A DNA stretch of 64,000 nucleotides from Austropuccinia psidii (Eukaryota; Basidiomycota; Pucciniomycetes; Pucciniales; Sphaerophragmiaceae). The stretch spans positions 31,970,107-32,034,106 of the forward strand of contig JALGQZ010000009.1 of assembly GCA_023105745.1 (NCBI GenBank), written 5' to 3'. Below, piece by piece: positions 24,328-36,670 of this stretch (the stretch's first letter is position 1; every line of letters begins with the position of its first letter). A model generated the notes under the pieces. It was not told where the DNA came from. It searched no databases and was given only the letters and a program-made list of their open reading frames with translations. Both the position numbers and the translations under genes were made by a program.

Positions 24328-26094
24328 TGTAAGGTTTGACTATGAAAAAATAAGTAAATATTATAAATATTCCACTTATTGTACTATGAATTTTCTTATT
24401 AATTTAATAAATAAAATAAAGAATAATTATAATTATGGCATAAAATTATTATATTATTAAATGAATATAATGATATAGTTTAATAAAAAAATATATCAAT
24501 ATATTTAAAGCCCTTTATTATTGTTACCAACAAATAATAAAGGAATGGAAAATTTTCTCTTAATAATAACAAACAATTAATAAAAATAAGATTACTAATA
24601 TTAAAGTTATATATTAATAAATAAATTATTAAAAGTAATAATAGAGCAAAATTATTATCAAAAGAGAAAGTAACCTACTTTCAACACTTTGAATAATAAT
24701 TTTGAAAGATTTTACACCAAAAAAATTTAAATACAGCTTATTTGTATTGTACTTACAAGATAAAAGAAGAGAAATTACAAATATTCTTAATTTCACGTGG
24801 ACAATAGGAATTATAGATAAATATAACAGAAACAATTATACAATTGGAGTAATCATGTCAAGATTGATGATTATAATAAATATTACATTTTTTTATTTGA
24901 TAATATGAAATATTTATATATAAAGAATAAAGATTTTACCTTTTTGTTCAGTGTTTTATTGTTTTTTGATGTGTCTGAGGGGGAAATACAGTAAAAAGAG
25001 CTCTATTTATAGTAGGTTTCTCCCCTCTAGAGTCCAACAAGCTTCTAGTAGACGTGTACGTATGGTATCCACTGGAATTGATAAGTATTTTAAGGTTTAG
25101 TGATGATTACATCATAATTAAATCATCTTATCTCATTATTACACTGTTATTTAGAGTTATCACTATAGCTCTAAGCTTTATAACATCATAGGCTTGGAAG
25201 AAGCCTAAGTTTTGTGAATTGTATTAGTATTAATAATAATCTAATAGTATTCAACAGTTCTATGACTTATATGACTTTAAAACTTAAGATAAGATTGCAG
25301 TGAGTGATCATAAATGATCAATTTTAAGCTTAAACTTTGATCATTGATACCTTTTAGGTTATACACGCTACAGCCATTCAGAGAATATGCTGATGGCTTG
25401 GAATTTCCTTATTGAAATTCCAAGATAATTTCATTACATAATTAAAAATTTTCTTTTGATGATTTTTCTTGTAACTTGTCTTTTCTGTCAAAATTTACTA
25501 TTTTAAACTTCAAACCACAATTCCAGGGGTTTTTACCTTAAATATTAGAGTAATAAATATATATCATTATTCACGTATGAGCTAGTAGAGCCTGAGTATC
25601 CACCTTATTTCAAGTTTGGTCTCTATCATATATATTTTAGGAGATATTAGCTAAAAGCCATGAATGTATGCACTGATCATAAAAGCGCAGATATTCAGCT
25701 TAATTACTTAAGTATTAGCTTTAGAGAAATGACATAAAATTGTTTTTTATGTAGCTTTTCATGGGGAATCTAATGGTGCAATTAATTTCACATGGGTTTT
25801 CATTAGTTTCTGAGATATGTAAGAATTTATGTCTCTTTATGGCATTTTTACCTATTACTCAGTAGGTATTGACTTTACAGATATGCCATAAGAATGATAT
25901 ATGTGTGTTTTATCATAAAGAATCTAATGGTGTAATTAATTTTACATGCTTCTTGATCATATTATAAGTTGATTCAGAATTTATGCCTTTTCATGGAATT
26001 TTTACTTATTTTAAGATAATTATTTAAAAGAATAATTATTGTAAAGTTTTCTTGTGACCTTTTTGCATTTGTGGTCACATCTCAAAGGCTCACA
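24328..26094 (-). repeat. 3' LTR of element A
   Basis: 1767 bp, TGTAAGG at the left end and CTCACA at the right end on the plus strand. Aligns along its length with 32634-34577 but lacks a segment of roughly 140 bp present there at about 33950-34100. Confidence 0.88.
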
Positions 26095-26204
26095 TTTCCT
26101 ACTACCAAAAAATATTATAACACAATCTGATGTAGTTAAATAGGGTATCATCCACTGTCCTATCTCTTAATTAAACTTTGCTAGTCTCGAAGCTCAATAA
26201 TTCT

Positions 26205-28250
26205 TAACCTTCGTCCTATTTAGGTCTTCTTTCTTTTCTGCACCTTCTTAGTAGTTTATCAGCATTAGTTATATCTTTCTCAAATAGCCATTGCTCTTCC
26301 TGAGTTGGGTTTCTATATCTTACAAGGTATTCCCTTTCTTTTTTGTTTCTTTTCCTTCTTTCTTTAAGGACTTTTGCAATTCTATTTTCTTCTCCTTCTT
26401 CTAGAGGAGGGATTTCAAGTGGGGGTTTATTTCTTAGCGGAAGGAATTCCTTTTCACCTGAACTGTAAGGTTTTATAAGAATTACAGGTCAAGTTGGGTT
26501 CTTGTTCATAAGCTCATCTGTTATCTCTGATGGCACAGCATTAGGTCCATGTTGTGCTTTTATCATAAATGGTCCTGCAAAGGACTCTTTAAATTTCTTT
26601 GGGCCTTTGATATTATTCAAATTCAGAGTTGATACTAAGACCAAGTCTCCTACTTTAAAGTCAGGTGGTTTATGACTTTTTTCCCATCTCTCTTTTGCTT
26701 ATTTGAAATAATCCTGCATACATCTGTTTGCATGATGTCTTGCTTTGTCAAGAATCCTTTTAAAACTGCTTGCTATTGGATGTATATTCACTAAGTCCTT
26801 TGTGAGGGTATCATAAGGAATTCTTGGATTACAACCTTTTTCTAACATTGCTGGTGTTTTTCCAGTTGAAGAATGGATTGATGTTTCATATGCCAGTTCA
26901 AGAGCTGATATTAAGGTACACCATTCATGGGTAAAGTCATCAGAGTCTTTTAACTCTAGTCCATAAGCACAGAATCTTCTGATCATGTCTTCTAAGGTCT
27001 GTATCATTCTTTCTGCTAGACCATCAGTTTGAGGGTGGTAAGCTGTTAAGAGTGATAACTTTGTTTCAAAGAAGTTATGGAGGTTTGTTGATAATGCTGA
27101 AGTAAATTTTGGGTCTCTGTCACTTATGATATTTTGGAATAAGCCTGTGTGGCTTATAAATTTATTCCATATCATTATGGCTATGTTGATAGCCGTTTCA
27201 TCTTTATGACATTTTAAGAACATTGCAGTTTTGCTGTATCTGTCAACCAGTACTAGGCATTAATTATAACTCCTATCTCCTCCTGGAGGTATGTCTGATA
27301 CCCAATTCATGTGAACTATTTACCAAGGGGATTTTGGTTCTTGGATTTGGATCATAATTCCAAATTTCTTTCCTGTTTCTCTGTTTGCGTTTTGATATCT
27401 GTCACAGGTTTGGCAGTATTCTGAAACATCATTTGTCCAATTTTGCCACCAAGAGCAGGTTTCAACCCTTTCCAGTGTCCTATCTTCTGAGATATGTCCA
27501 GATGAAACACTATCATGACATTCATGTAATATAGTATTTATCAAGGTTCTATCTGTTAAGGTAATAACACATGTGTGTTTTGTCCTATCATACAGTATTC
27601 CATAAAGGAGGTGGAATCTTCCTTAATCATATGCTTTTTTCCATATTTAATCTAGTTTGGATGAGAGTGATGGGTCTTTGCAGTATTTCATCAGAAGTTG
27701 GAATAGGATATGAAAGTTCTTTTCCATCTTATGAATTTCCTTAAGTTCATCAAAGAATTCTGTGCCAATATCTGTGACACATATATTCCTTCTATATGGT
27801 GCTCTTCCTGTGGTACCCATGCTGGGTTTCAGGCATATTTGCTAAAGCCCATCTACTAAGACCATCTTCATTTTGGTAAATATTTCCAGATTTATGAGAT
27901 ATAGTCATATTTCCTCTATATTCTTGGATATTAATTTGGCATCTCAGTATATTTCTATTTGGTGTCTTCATGTTTAACAAAGATTTTACAGCATTACAGT
28001 CTTTAATAACATCAAACACTGCACCATACAAATAATAATGTATTTGTTTTAAAGCCCACACTAAGCAAAGACATTCCATTTGGCTTGCTCAACACCTTGC
28101 TTCTGTTGGCTGAATTTGTCTTGAAATGAAGCAAATTGGTCCTTCAACAGGTTTATCATTTATGATTTGTGTCTGGTGTAGTGAAGCACCTAATCCTTCT
28201 CCACAAGCATAAATGTATATTTTGAAAGGTAGTTTTCAATCTGGCATTGG
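26205..28250 (-). pseudogene. Element A pol, RNase H - integrase - chromodomain part (broken)
   Basis: Read from 28250 down. The RNase H remnant includes [17 protein letters not shown] (just below 28079), where one expected Tyr-Thr-Asp position has become Ile-Lys-Asp. The integrase zinc-binding region is at 27320-27544, with CQTCDRYQNANRE in place of a CxxC pair followed by Gln-Lys. The core at 26699-27223 keeps SDRDPKFTS and [11 protein letters not shown], so the second Asp and the Glu survive. The first catalytic Asp is Asn (AAT at 27305-27307, context VHMNWVS). Several in-frame stops separate the pieces. A chromodomain-like tail (REYLVRYRNP and QWLFEKDIT) is readable near 26210-26340. Not functional. 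Confidence 0.85.
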
Positions 28251-29583
28251 AGGAAATGGGGCATTTGTGAGGGCATTTTTCAATTCCTCATATTCTTTGA
28301 CTCTTTCTTCAGTCATTTCATGAACTGTCTGTTGGTCACAGAGTTTATACAAGGATCTGGCAATTCTTGCCAAGTCCTTTATATTCTTTCTGAAATGACC
28401 AGAAAATCCTAGATATGATTGATTTTTTTTCTGGTTTGGGGCATTGGTTTCAGTAGTACTGCTGCTACTTTACTTCTATCTATGCCCAAACTTAGTCCAG
28501 ATGCAACATATCCTAGTGCTTTTAGTTCACTATATGAAAAATAACACTTTTTCAGGGAAATGTTCATATTTACCTGCACTATCTTCTGTATTACCCTTTC
28601 TAGTCTTGTTAAGTGAATCTCCCAAGTTTCTGATAAAACTATGATATAATATATATAGATAATTAACCATAGCTCTTATAACTCTTCAGTAAATATGGTA
28701 TTAATCATCCTTTGATAATGGGAAGGTGCATGTTTTATAACAAATGGAATCCTTAAATATTCATATATCCCACAGTGAACTATTATCCTCAGTAGTGTTT
28801 TAGCATTTTCTGTCAAGTCATTTTGATGAAATTCCTTTAGAGAATCCATGGCTGTAATGAACTTAGCCTATGAAAATTGTGTCAATGTCTGATGGATTCT
28901 GGGTATTAGATATCTGGAAGGGATAGTATAGATATTTAGAGCTCTAAAGTCTCCTACCATCCTTGATTTTTCATTATGTCAAGTAATAATAACAGGTGTA
29001 GTGACCTCTACCTGTTCATTATTTCCTACTTTCCTTAATAACCCAAGGTACATTAATTCTTTAATGGGTACCTCTAAGGCTTCTCCAACTCTTGGGCTAG
29101 CTGGGTAAGCCAGTCTTCTTAACAGGGGTGGATAAGGTTTTTCTACATTAGGGATGATGTCTACTTCATGTCCAATAATGGCACCTAGTGGTTCTTGGTC
29201 AGTTGCAAAGGCATTTTTATATTTAAAAAACAAGTCAATCAATTTCTCTTTCATTTTTCTATTGATTCTTGATTGAATTCTGCCTCTATAAGCTGGTCCC
29301 TCATGAGAAAATATTTTCCTGGGATTTTCTCTTCATTTTGTATGACTGTAATTTGTTTTTTGTTATTTAAAAACCCAAATTTTTGCCTCTTATTGTCTCC
29401 TATGGTAAAATATCTGACATTTTGATTGGAGATATCTATGCCATAGATTGAAAAGTAATCATTTCCAAGTATAAAGTGGTTACTAGTACAGTTTTCCATT
29501 ACTACAAAGTCTACTTTCACTATTATACATTGTGAAGGGTGAGGAAAAATTAATGTTAAGTCAATTATTCCAAGGGGCTTCAT
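28251..29583 (-). pseudogene. Element A pol, protease - reverse transcriptase part (broken)
   Basis: The piece at 29251-29583 is the stretch after the protease (HFILGNDYFSIYGIDIS); 28979-29254 is the N-terminal RT region (GHEVDIIPNVEKPYPPLLRR). The two overlap by four bases. Below 28979 the RT is broken into fragments. At the catalytic box the sequence reads Tyr-Ile-Tyr-Tyr (codons at 28657-28646) where the family has Tyr-x-Asp-Asp, so both metal-binding aspartates are gone. The RT cannot be active. Confidence 0.82.
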
Positions 29584-29913
29584 GCTTTAACTTGCACCAG
29601 TAAATTTAACTCCTTGTATTGGTATAAGTTATTTTTCCCAATTGGGTACAGTTGCTTTCAAATAACATTTACCAAAAAATGTATAGTATGCTCCTGTATC
29701 CAAGCTCACTTTTGCCTCTGGTTTTCAACCATGACAATTCTTATACTTGCCTTTCCAGCTGTATATGCCATTCCTTTTGCTGGTTTGGTTCTATACAGTT
29801 TGGAAACTTGTATCAGATGTTCCAACTTGTGGTAAGTTTGAGCTGACATCTAATAGATCATGTATTAAATCAATATTATTAATTTGTTAATTAATTATAT
29901 TAATTTAATCACT

Positions 29914-31968
29914 TTAAGAAGTGTCTGACTCTTCAGTGTCTTTTTCAGAATCGTATTCTTCTTCTGTGTCATTGTGGTCTTCTGTTTCCACGATTTCATT
30001 GATTTTTGCTTTTTTAAGGCAATTATTGGCTAAATCTCCAATACCTCCACATTTATGGCATTTGCTTTTCTCATTACTGTTAGGTGTATTGGGCTTTAAG
30101 GGTTCTATTGGTTTATATTTCTTGATAAATAGTTTATTTGGACTTTTGATGTCCAATTTTTTCCAAATTTTACCAATCTTAGTTCTTGTCACTATATCCT
30201 CTAGTGCATTGATATACGCTTCTGTGGAGCATGTTTCTATACACCTGCTTCTCAGGGTATGTTCCAATTCCCCTCCACATTTATTAAGTATCTTCATGTG
30301 AGCCAGTATTTGTGACATTTCTGGGTACAGTGCATTTAATCTTTCAACTTGTTTCAAGAACCAATCCAAAGGTTTATCCTTATCTGGGTCAAAGAAGGAA
30401 TTCTAAAAAGCACTTTATATCTTGTACCTCCAGGCATCATTTTCCCACCAAGACCAGGTGTTTTTACCATTGGTTTGTCTTATGCCATAATACCGTCATT
30501 TTTCAGATTTTATAAATAATGAATGTCATCTTTCAGTGATTAATTCATCTGGTATGGCACAATATTCTTGTAACATATAATTTGTTTTAATGAATGACAT
30601 ATGATCATATTCACCTTCACCTGGAAATGTTGGCCATTATTTTGATTGAGGTGCTTCCCTCATTAAGAATTGGTTATTGTCTTGATGACTCAAGTCTGTT
30701 ATGAATGGATTTGTTATTTCCTCTTTTGGCTTAACAGGACTTCTCATGTGAGAAAATGGGATTGATAACCTTGGCATATTTAAGTTGGCCTCATTTATTT
30801 TATCCATTTTTTTGGTAATAAGTCTTATTTCACTTTAAATGTCATCCTTAAGATTCATTCTTGCTTTATAACTCTTTTATACATGGTCTAGAAGTAATTT
30901 TTGACATGATGAAGTCTTTTCTTCAAATTCTTTAACAGAAATACTTAATTTGTTTGATTTTTCTGTTAAATTGTTGATGCTCACATCATAATTAATTGTT
31001 AAAGTTTTTTCTTTAATATCTTTCATGTATTTATACAATTCTTGTTGTCCTTGTATTAGCTTTTGAGTATTGTCAATTAAAATCTTTGGTTTATTATTTT
31101 CAACTATAAATTTAATGTTATCAATTTCTTTTTTATTTTGTAAAACAATTTTTGTTAAATATGATAACTTGTTATTTATTTCTTGTAAGGATAATAGACT
31201 ATTTTTAATGTCTTGAAGAGGTAAAATACTATTTATAATTTTAGTTAAAGTATTTAGAACATCAGGAGACAAAGTTATTTCTTTGGGAGATGAGTTTGTC
31301 TCATTCTTTGTTCCTTGTTGTCCTTGAATTCCTTCAAGGTTCTGGCCATGTTGAAGACATTTTCCATGGCATTTTTTTGGATTTTTGGGATCCTGTAACT
31401 TGGGGAATATGGTTTTCTCCAATTATTTTTCTTGTTCTTCTTCACTTCTTGGGGAAGTTGGTTGGCTTGAGGCTTGCTGGTTGAAGCTACTGGGGCTTCT
31501 TCCTTTCTTGCCTCCCTCTTTTTGGCATGGTATTCCTTTATCTTCTTGATTTGAGGCTTGAATGATAATGGATTACATCAATTAGAGTATCTCACTATTT
31601 CCTCCTCTTCGAGGAATTTTTTCAGGATATGCCAGGGGTTAATCACTCTTTTGTGGATTTGTGGAAAAATTTCCCAATCTTTGTCCTTGTACACCATGTA
31701 ATAATGCTTTTACTGGCTCATATAAATGTCTTTTGAGCCCTCTGAATGTGATTTTTTCCCTGTCGGAGTCACTCATATTTAGTTCCAACTCTGGTTCAGA
31801 AATCATGGGCATATCTGGGACTTGCCTTTTGGATATGGCACTTCCTTGTGTGGATTCCATTCCACTGAGGATTTTTCCCTTTCTCTTCCCTTTTGAGAGA
31901 TCAACTCTACTTCTGATTCCACCTCCCTCTAATTGGATGGAGTATTGGGATCCTCTCCTAGTAGTCAT
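29914..31968 (-). pseudogene. Element A gag (broken)
   Basis: Three blocks remain. 31639-31968 starts MTTRRGSQYSIQ, a disordered Arg/Ser-rich N-terminus. 30877-31422 is a helical, Lys/Asn/Leu-rich, coiled-coil-like segment (e.g. LTKIINSILPLQDIKNSLLS). 29914-30369 is the C-terminal capsid and nucleocapsid end. The zinc knuckle reads CHKCGGIGDLANNC, with Asp where the CCHC knuckle needs His. An acidic tail follows. The start ATG (31966-31968) lies inside a predicted short intron (see 31958-32180). Confidence 0.8.
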
Positions 31969-32180
31969 AATGTAAATTTAAGAAAATAAAAAGATTTCAG
32001 AACACAAAAAAATCTTTTATGGCAACTCAAAAGAGGTACTCACCTTTAGAGTCCTGAATAGTGGATCCTTGAAAGACTAATTTCTTATCTTGCTTTTTCT
32101 TATTGACAATCAGTGTTGGAGAACTTGGACAAGTTTCTTCCACCAATCTTTCAACAGTGGTTTGATTATCCTCTGCTGGG
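31958..32180 (-). other. Element A: first-ORF exon and short intron upstream of gag
   Basis: On the minus strand an acceptor (ACACAG) precedes an open exon at 32180-32044 encoding a polar, Lys-rich peptide that ends FQGSTIQDSK, followed by a GTGAGT donor at 32043. An acceptor CTAG sits at 31958, giving an 86-bp intron that contains the gag ATG 11 nt from its 3' end. The layout matches element C, where the exon ends FLQGTVK and the Gag-Pol ATG is again inside a short intron. After splicing, the frame here stops within about ten codons, as expected in a dead copy. Confidence 0.5.
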
Positions 32181-32618
32181 CTGTGTACAAACACTAAAAA
32201 GACAAATAAATATAAGTCTTTTTTCTAAAAGTGTTATTTTTGATAAAGTATGGCAATTCCCACATAAAAATTGCTTGTATATCTTTGAATGAATAAAGTG
32301 AATAAAGAAAAATGAGTAAAGGAATGAAAATAAATTTTTTATTGGGTTTTTTATTTTTAAAGAATAAAGTAAAATTAAGATGATTCTTTTGAAATTAGTT
32401 GATAATATAGATTTTCTTTTTAATTTATAAATATCTTTTTTAGTCACTAGAGTCACTCAAAGAAAGTTCTTGCAAGTCTAAGGATATGAAAGACCATGTG
32501 TAAGACAGTACAATTGCTTTCAAATGCCTCAATAGCTCTTGAAATAAAGAAATATGGAATTATTATTGGATATACCCAATTTGAATCCTTTTTTAAAGGT
32601 CTTTTAAGCAAAGATCAT

Positions 32619-32633
32619 GGCCAGGCCCCCAAA
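32619..32633 (-). promoter_or_regulatory. Primer-binding site of element A
   Basis: Directly inside the 5' LTR; sense strand TTTGGGGGCCTGGCC. It equals the element C site but for one leading T. A tRNA ending GGCCAGGCCCCCA would pair with it; the TGGGGGC start resembles tRNA-Pro sites of other retroelements, which is only a suggestion. Confidence 0.7.
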
Positions 32634-34577
32634 TGTAAGGTTTGACTATGAAACAATAAGTAAATATTACAAATACCTCACTTATTGTACTATGAATGTC
32701 TTTATTAATTTAATAAAGAAAATGAAGAATGAGTATAATAATAAATAATTATTATAATTATGGCGTAAATTGATTATATTATTAAATAAATATAATAGAT
32801 AAATTAATATCATAAAAAACAAATATATTTAAAGCTCTCTATTATTGTTACCAAAAAATAATAAAGGAATCAAGATTTGTCTTTTAATAATAAAAACAAT
32901 TAATAACAATAATATCACCAATATTATAGTTATATATTAGTATAAATACCATTTATATTAATTAATGAATTATTGAAAGTAATAATAGAGAGAAATTATT
33001 ATAAGAAGAGAAAATAACCTACTTTTAACACTTAATATGATGATTTGAAAGATTTTACGCCAAAAATGTAGAAAAAACCTATTCAAATTGTATTTACAAC
33101 ATAAAAGAAGAAAAATTACAAATATTCTTCATTTTATGTGGAAAATAGGATCTATAAAAAAATATAACAAAAAAAATTAAACAATTGGAGTAATCACATC
33201 ATTGTCAATTATTATAATAAATATTACCTTTGGTCTTTTATAATATAAAATACTTATATATAAATAATACAGATTTTACCTTTTTGTTTAGTGTTTTATT
33301 GTTTTTTGATGCATCTAAGGGGAAATAGAGTAAAACGAGCTCTATTTATCATAAATTCCTCCATTCTAGAGTCCAACAGGCTTCAATGAGATGTGTACCA
33401 ATGTTACCCACTGGAATTGATTAGTACTTTAAGGTTTATTGATTATTACATCATAATTAAACCATCTTATCTCATTATCATGCCATTATATAGAGTTATC
33501 AATATAGCTCTAAGTTTGTTGAAATCATAGGCTTGGAAGAAGCCTAAGCTTTGTTTATTTTATTAGAATTAATCATAATCTAATATTATTCACCAGTTTT
33601 ATCACTTATATGACTTTTAAGCTTAAGATAAGATTACAGTGAGTGATCATAAATGATCAATTTTAAGCTTAAACTTTGATCAATAATAAATTTTAAGCTA
33701 TAAGAACTACAGCCATTAAGAGAATATTCTGATAGCTTGGCATGTCCTTATTAAACTTCCAAGAGAATTCCATTCCATCATTAAAACTCTATTTTTGATG
33801 ATTTTTCTTGTAACTTGTGTTTTCTGTTGAAATTGACTATTTTAAACTTAAAGCCATGATTTCAGGGGGTTTTACCTTGTATATTATGATAAAAGATACA
33901 TTATTCTTCACATATGAGCTATGAGAGACTTGATATACACTTAATTTTAAGATTGGACCACTTTCACAACAAAGTGGTCAACAGCTCTAGCAATTTTGTT
34001 CAATAAACCCTTACAAGTTGTAACCTTGTTTGTAGCTTGTCGGATAAAGTTCATATCTGTATTATTACAGTAATTAAGTGTTAACTTTTTTTTTGGTTTG
34101 AATTTCTATCATGTATATTTCAGGAGATATTAGCTAAAAACCATGAATGTATTCACTGATCATAAAAGCACATATATTCAGCTTAATTCCTTAAGTATTA
34201 ACTTGAGACAAATGAAATAACATTATTTTATTTGTAGTGTCTAATGGGGAATCCAATGGTTCAATTTATTCCACATGTTGTTGATTTGGTTTCTGATATA
34301 AATAAGAATTTATGTCTTTTTATGGCATTTTTACTTATTACTCATTAGGTGTTGACTTTACAGATATGCCATAAAAATGATATATGTGTGTTTTATCATG
34401 AAGGGTCTAATGGTGTAATTCCTTTCACATGTTTATATATAAGATTCTAAGTTAATTGAACACTTCTGCCTTTCTATGGTATTTTTACTTATTTTAAGAT
34501 AATTATTTAAAAGAATAATTATTGTACAGTTTTCTTGTGACATTTTTGTATATGTGATAATATATCAAAGGCGCACA
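32634..34577 (-). repeat. 5' LTR of element A
   Basis: 1944 bp, TGTAAGG to CGCACA on the plus strand; longer than the partner LTR because of extra sequence around 33950-34100. Confidence 0.88.
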
Positions 34578-35545
34578 ACCTGAAAGGCTAAATAATTATC
34601 ACACAGCTCTTCATTTCTGTTTAAGCCTTCAAACCTTTCTATGCTTGTGTGTAATATTAATATGAGCTTCCCTTTCTTGTAAATTATGGATTATATTTTG
34701 TTGAGCTCAAAATCACTCTATCTATTGATAATAGCTAGTTCAAAAAATATATATTCAACAGACTCTATCCAACATTTCTTGATCTAAGAAAAATTGTATT
34801 CAAAATATAATAGAATCTAATTAAAAATATAAGCTAGAAAAAATCACACAAAAAACAACTCAAGCAATAATTTCATGTAATATGAAGACACTGGAATAAA
34901 AAACCAAAGATACCCTTTCTTTCTTTTGAAAATTTATGGTTTTTTACACAATGAGATTCTTATATAACCATACTAGGGATAAGATACTTTCAAATAAAAC
35001 AGCTTAATGATTATACATATTTATTTCATGAGATAAAACCTCTATTGTATCAATATAATAAGTCCTTTCCTTAAGAATTGGTGAAATATTCTTTTCTTAA
35101 TTAAAATAGTCCTTTTTAATATAATGAAAATATGTGAATTTTTGATTAATAAATTAAATGACCTCTTTTTGGCTAAAATAGCATATGATAATTTAATGCC
35201 ATTTTGTTATACTAATATGGCTCTTATTAAAAGTTTAGGAAAGGTTTGTAACAAGAATTTACTTTTTTTACTTTTTCTGGGTCACCTATAATAATACCTG
35301 GGCTTTCTGTAAAGTAATTCTTGGCCCCTTGACAATTACAGCTAATGGCTTAAAAAAATTCATTTGAATTTCTAAAACATAGCCATCCAAAATATGTTTA
35401 TCAAGACAAAAATAAATTTATACAAAGGGTTTCTGTTCATTAATTCCAGTCAAGAGTGTGGAATTAATAGGCCAAATCTCAAGTAAATTTCTATAAGAAA
35501 CCTTGATGATTATAAGAATTTCATTTATTCTCTACAATCAGTTCT
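34578..35545. other. Intergenic DNA between elements A and B
   Basis: AT-rich, no gene seen. The first five bases are the right target duplication of A; the last five (GTTCT, 35541-35545) are the left target duplication of B. Confidence 0.6.
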
Positions 35546-36235
35546 TGTCACAGGGGCTCTTCTAAATTAAGAGGGCCTGGCACTAAGTGAACAGACTTAC
35601 TTACGGAGGCCTCAGAATAAATACTCAATTGATAAGAGTAATGAAATAAGAGAATAAATTCCTAGTCATAAAATAATGAGCATTAAAAGATATGAGAGAA
35701 AAAACAAAAGCAATAATAAAGAGCCAACCACAAATAATCCTGTATCACTGTTTCAACCTGTTCAGAAAAAAGAAAGGATTAATAAAGGATATGGCCACCA
35801 GGACTATATTGAACAGGTGAGGGAAGGCAAAGACTAACTTAATTAATTAAGAAGATAATATTAAATAATAAATCCAATATTATAATTAACTGGGGGAAAA
35901 ACCCCCAGGTGGGCAAAAGGGGGCTGGTATATGTGAAAAAGTGCCAGCCTGGAGTTTGAGTGTTGAGAAACCATGATTGTATGATTGAGAAACCTGTATT
36001 TGAGATGTAAAACTGTATTGGTGTATCCAATACAGATAATTGAATCAATACAGGTATTTGCACCTGTATTGAAGGCAGGCCTGTATTTGGTGAATCCTGT
36101 ATTTGGGTTTTTCCTGTATTGAGGATTGGAACTGTATTTGGTGAATCTTCCATGAAGCCCCTTGCTAATTAGGTGTTGGAAGATTTTCCATTAGTAATTA
36201 GTGGTAATGCCCTGCCTGTCTCCATGAATGTGACA
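35546..36235 (-). repeat. 3' LTR of element B
   Basis: 690 bp, TGTCAC to GTGACA. Nine CTGTATT motifs (seven direct, two inverted) lie between about 35990 and 36140. An open frame of about 104 codons in the sense direction (35839-36153) is made largely of these repeats and is not taken as a gene. Confidence 0.9.
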
Positions 36236-36670
36236 TTAGCCCCCTCTTGAAAGTGGTGAGCTCTGAGCACCATAAAGGTAGTGATTCTTGATAAGATCAA
36301 CTGAATTCTTCATCCCCCCAATTACCAAATTCTCATCCCTCAAAATTCCCCTTAATAATCATAATTTCAACCCCTTTTCATCTTCACAACTTGTAGGTCC
36401 TTCTTCTTTGACTTGATTCTGATTCTTCTCCCCTTCATAGCTTTCTTCACTTCATCATTTTTTTTCTATTTTTTTGTCTTCTTCTCATTGCAGAGTTCTT
36501 CATTCAATTTGTCTTGAGTCCTCATGGCTCATGATAAATAGTGACTTCAGGTCTATTTCCTCAGAACCCACTGCCATTCCATCAATTCTGTCTTCAATTT
36601 GAGATTGGGGCCAATTTGGCTTTTTCTTTCTTGAAATATTCCCCAAATTGTTGTTTTTATGGGGTTTCTG

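Larger units (their letters stand above)
24328..34577 (-). mobile_element. Element A: decayed Ty3/Gypsy chromodomain retrotransposon
   Basis: A complete but degenerate element read on the minus strand: 5' LTR 32634-34577, primer-binding site 32619-32633, first ORF exon, gag, protease, reverse transcriptase, RNase H, integrase, chromodomain, 3' LTR 24328-26094. The flanks are ACTTG (24323-24327) and ACCTG (34578-34582), a 4-of-5 target duplication. The LTRs have diverged by many substitutions and differ in length by 177 bp. Frameshifts, stops and lost active-site residues make it non-autonomous. Its primer-binding site matches that of element C, so the two belong to related lineages. Confidence 0.9.

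Noticed and set aside
35839..36153. 104-codon frame in the LTR, with a 111-codon copy at 45967-46302
   Set aside because: Conserved only because the LTRs are near-identical; composed of the CTGTATT array and upstream of the likely transcription start.
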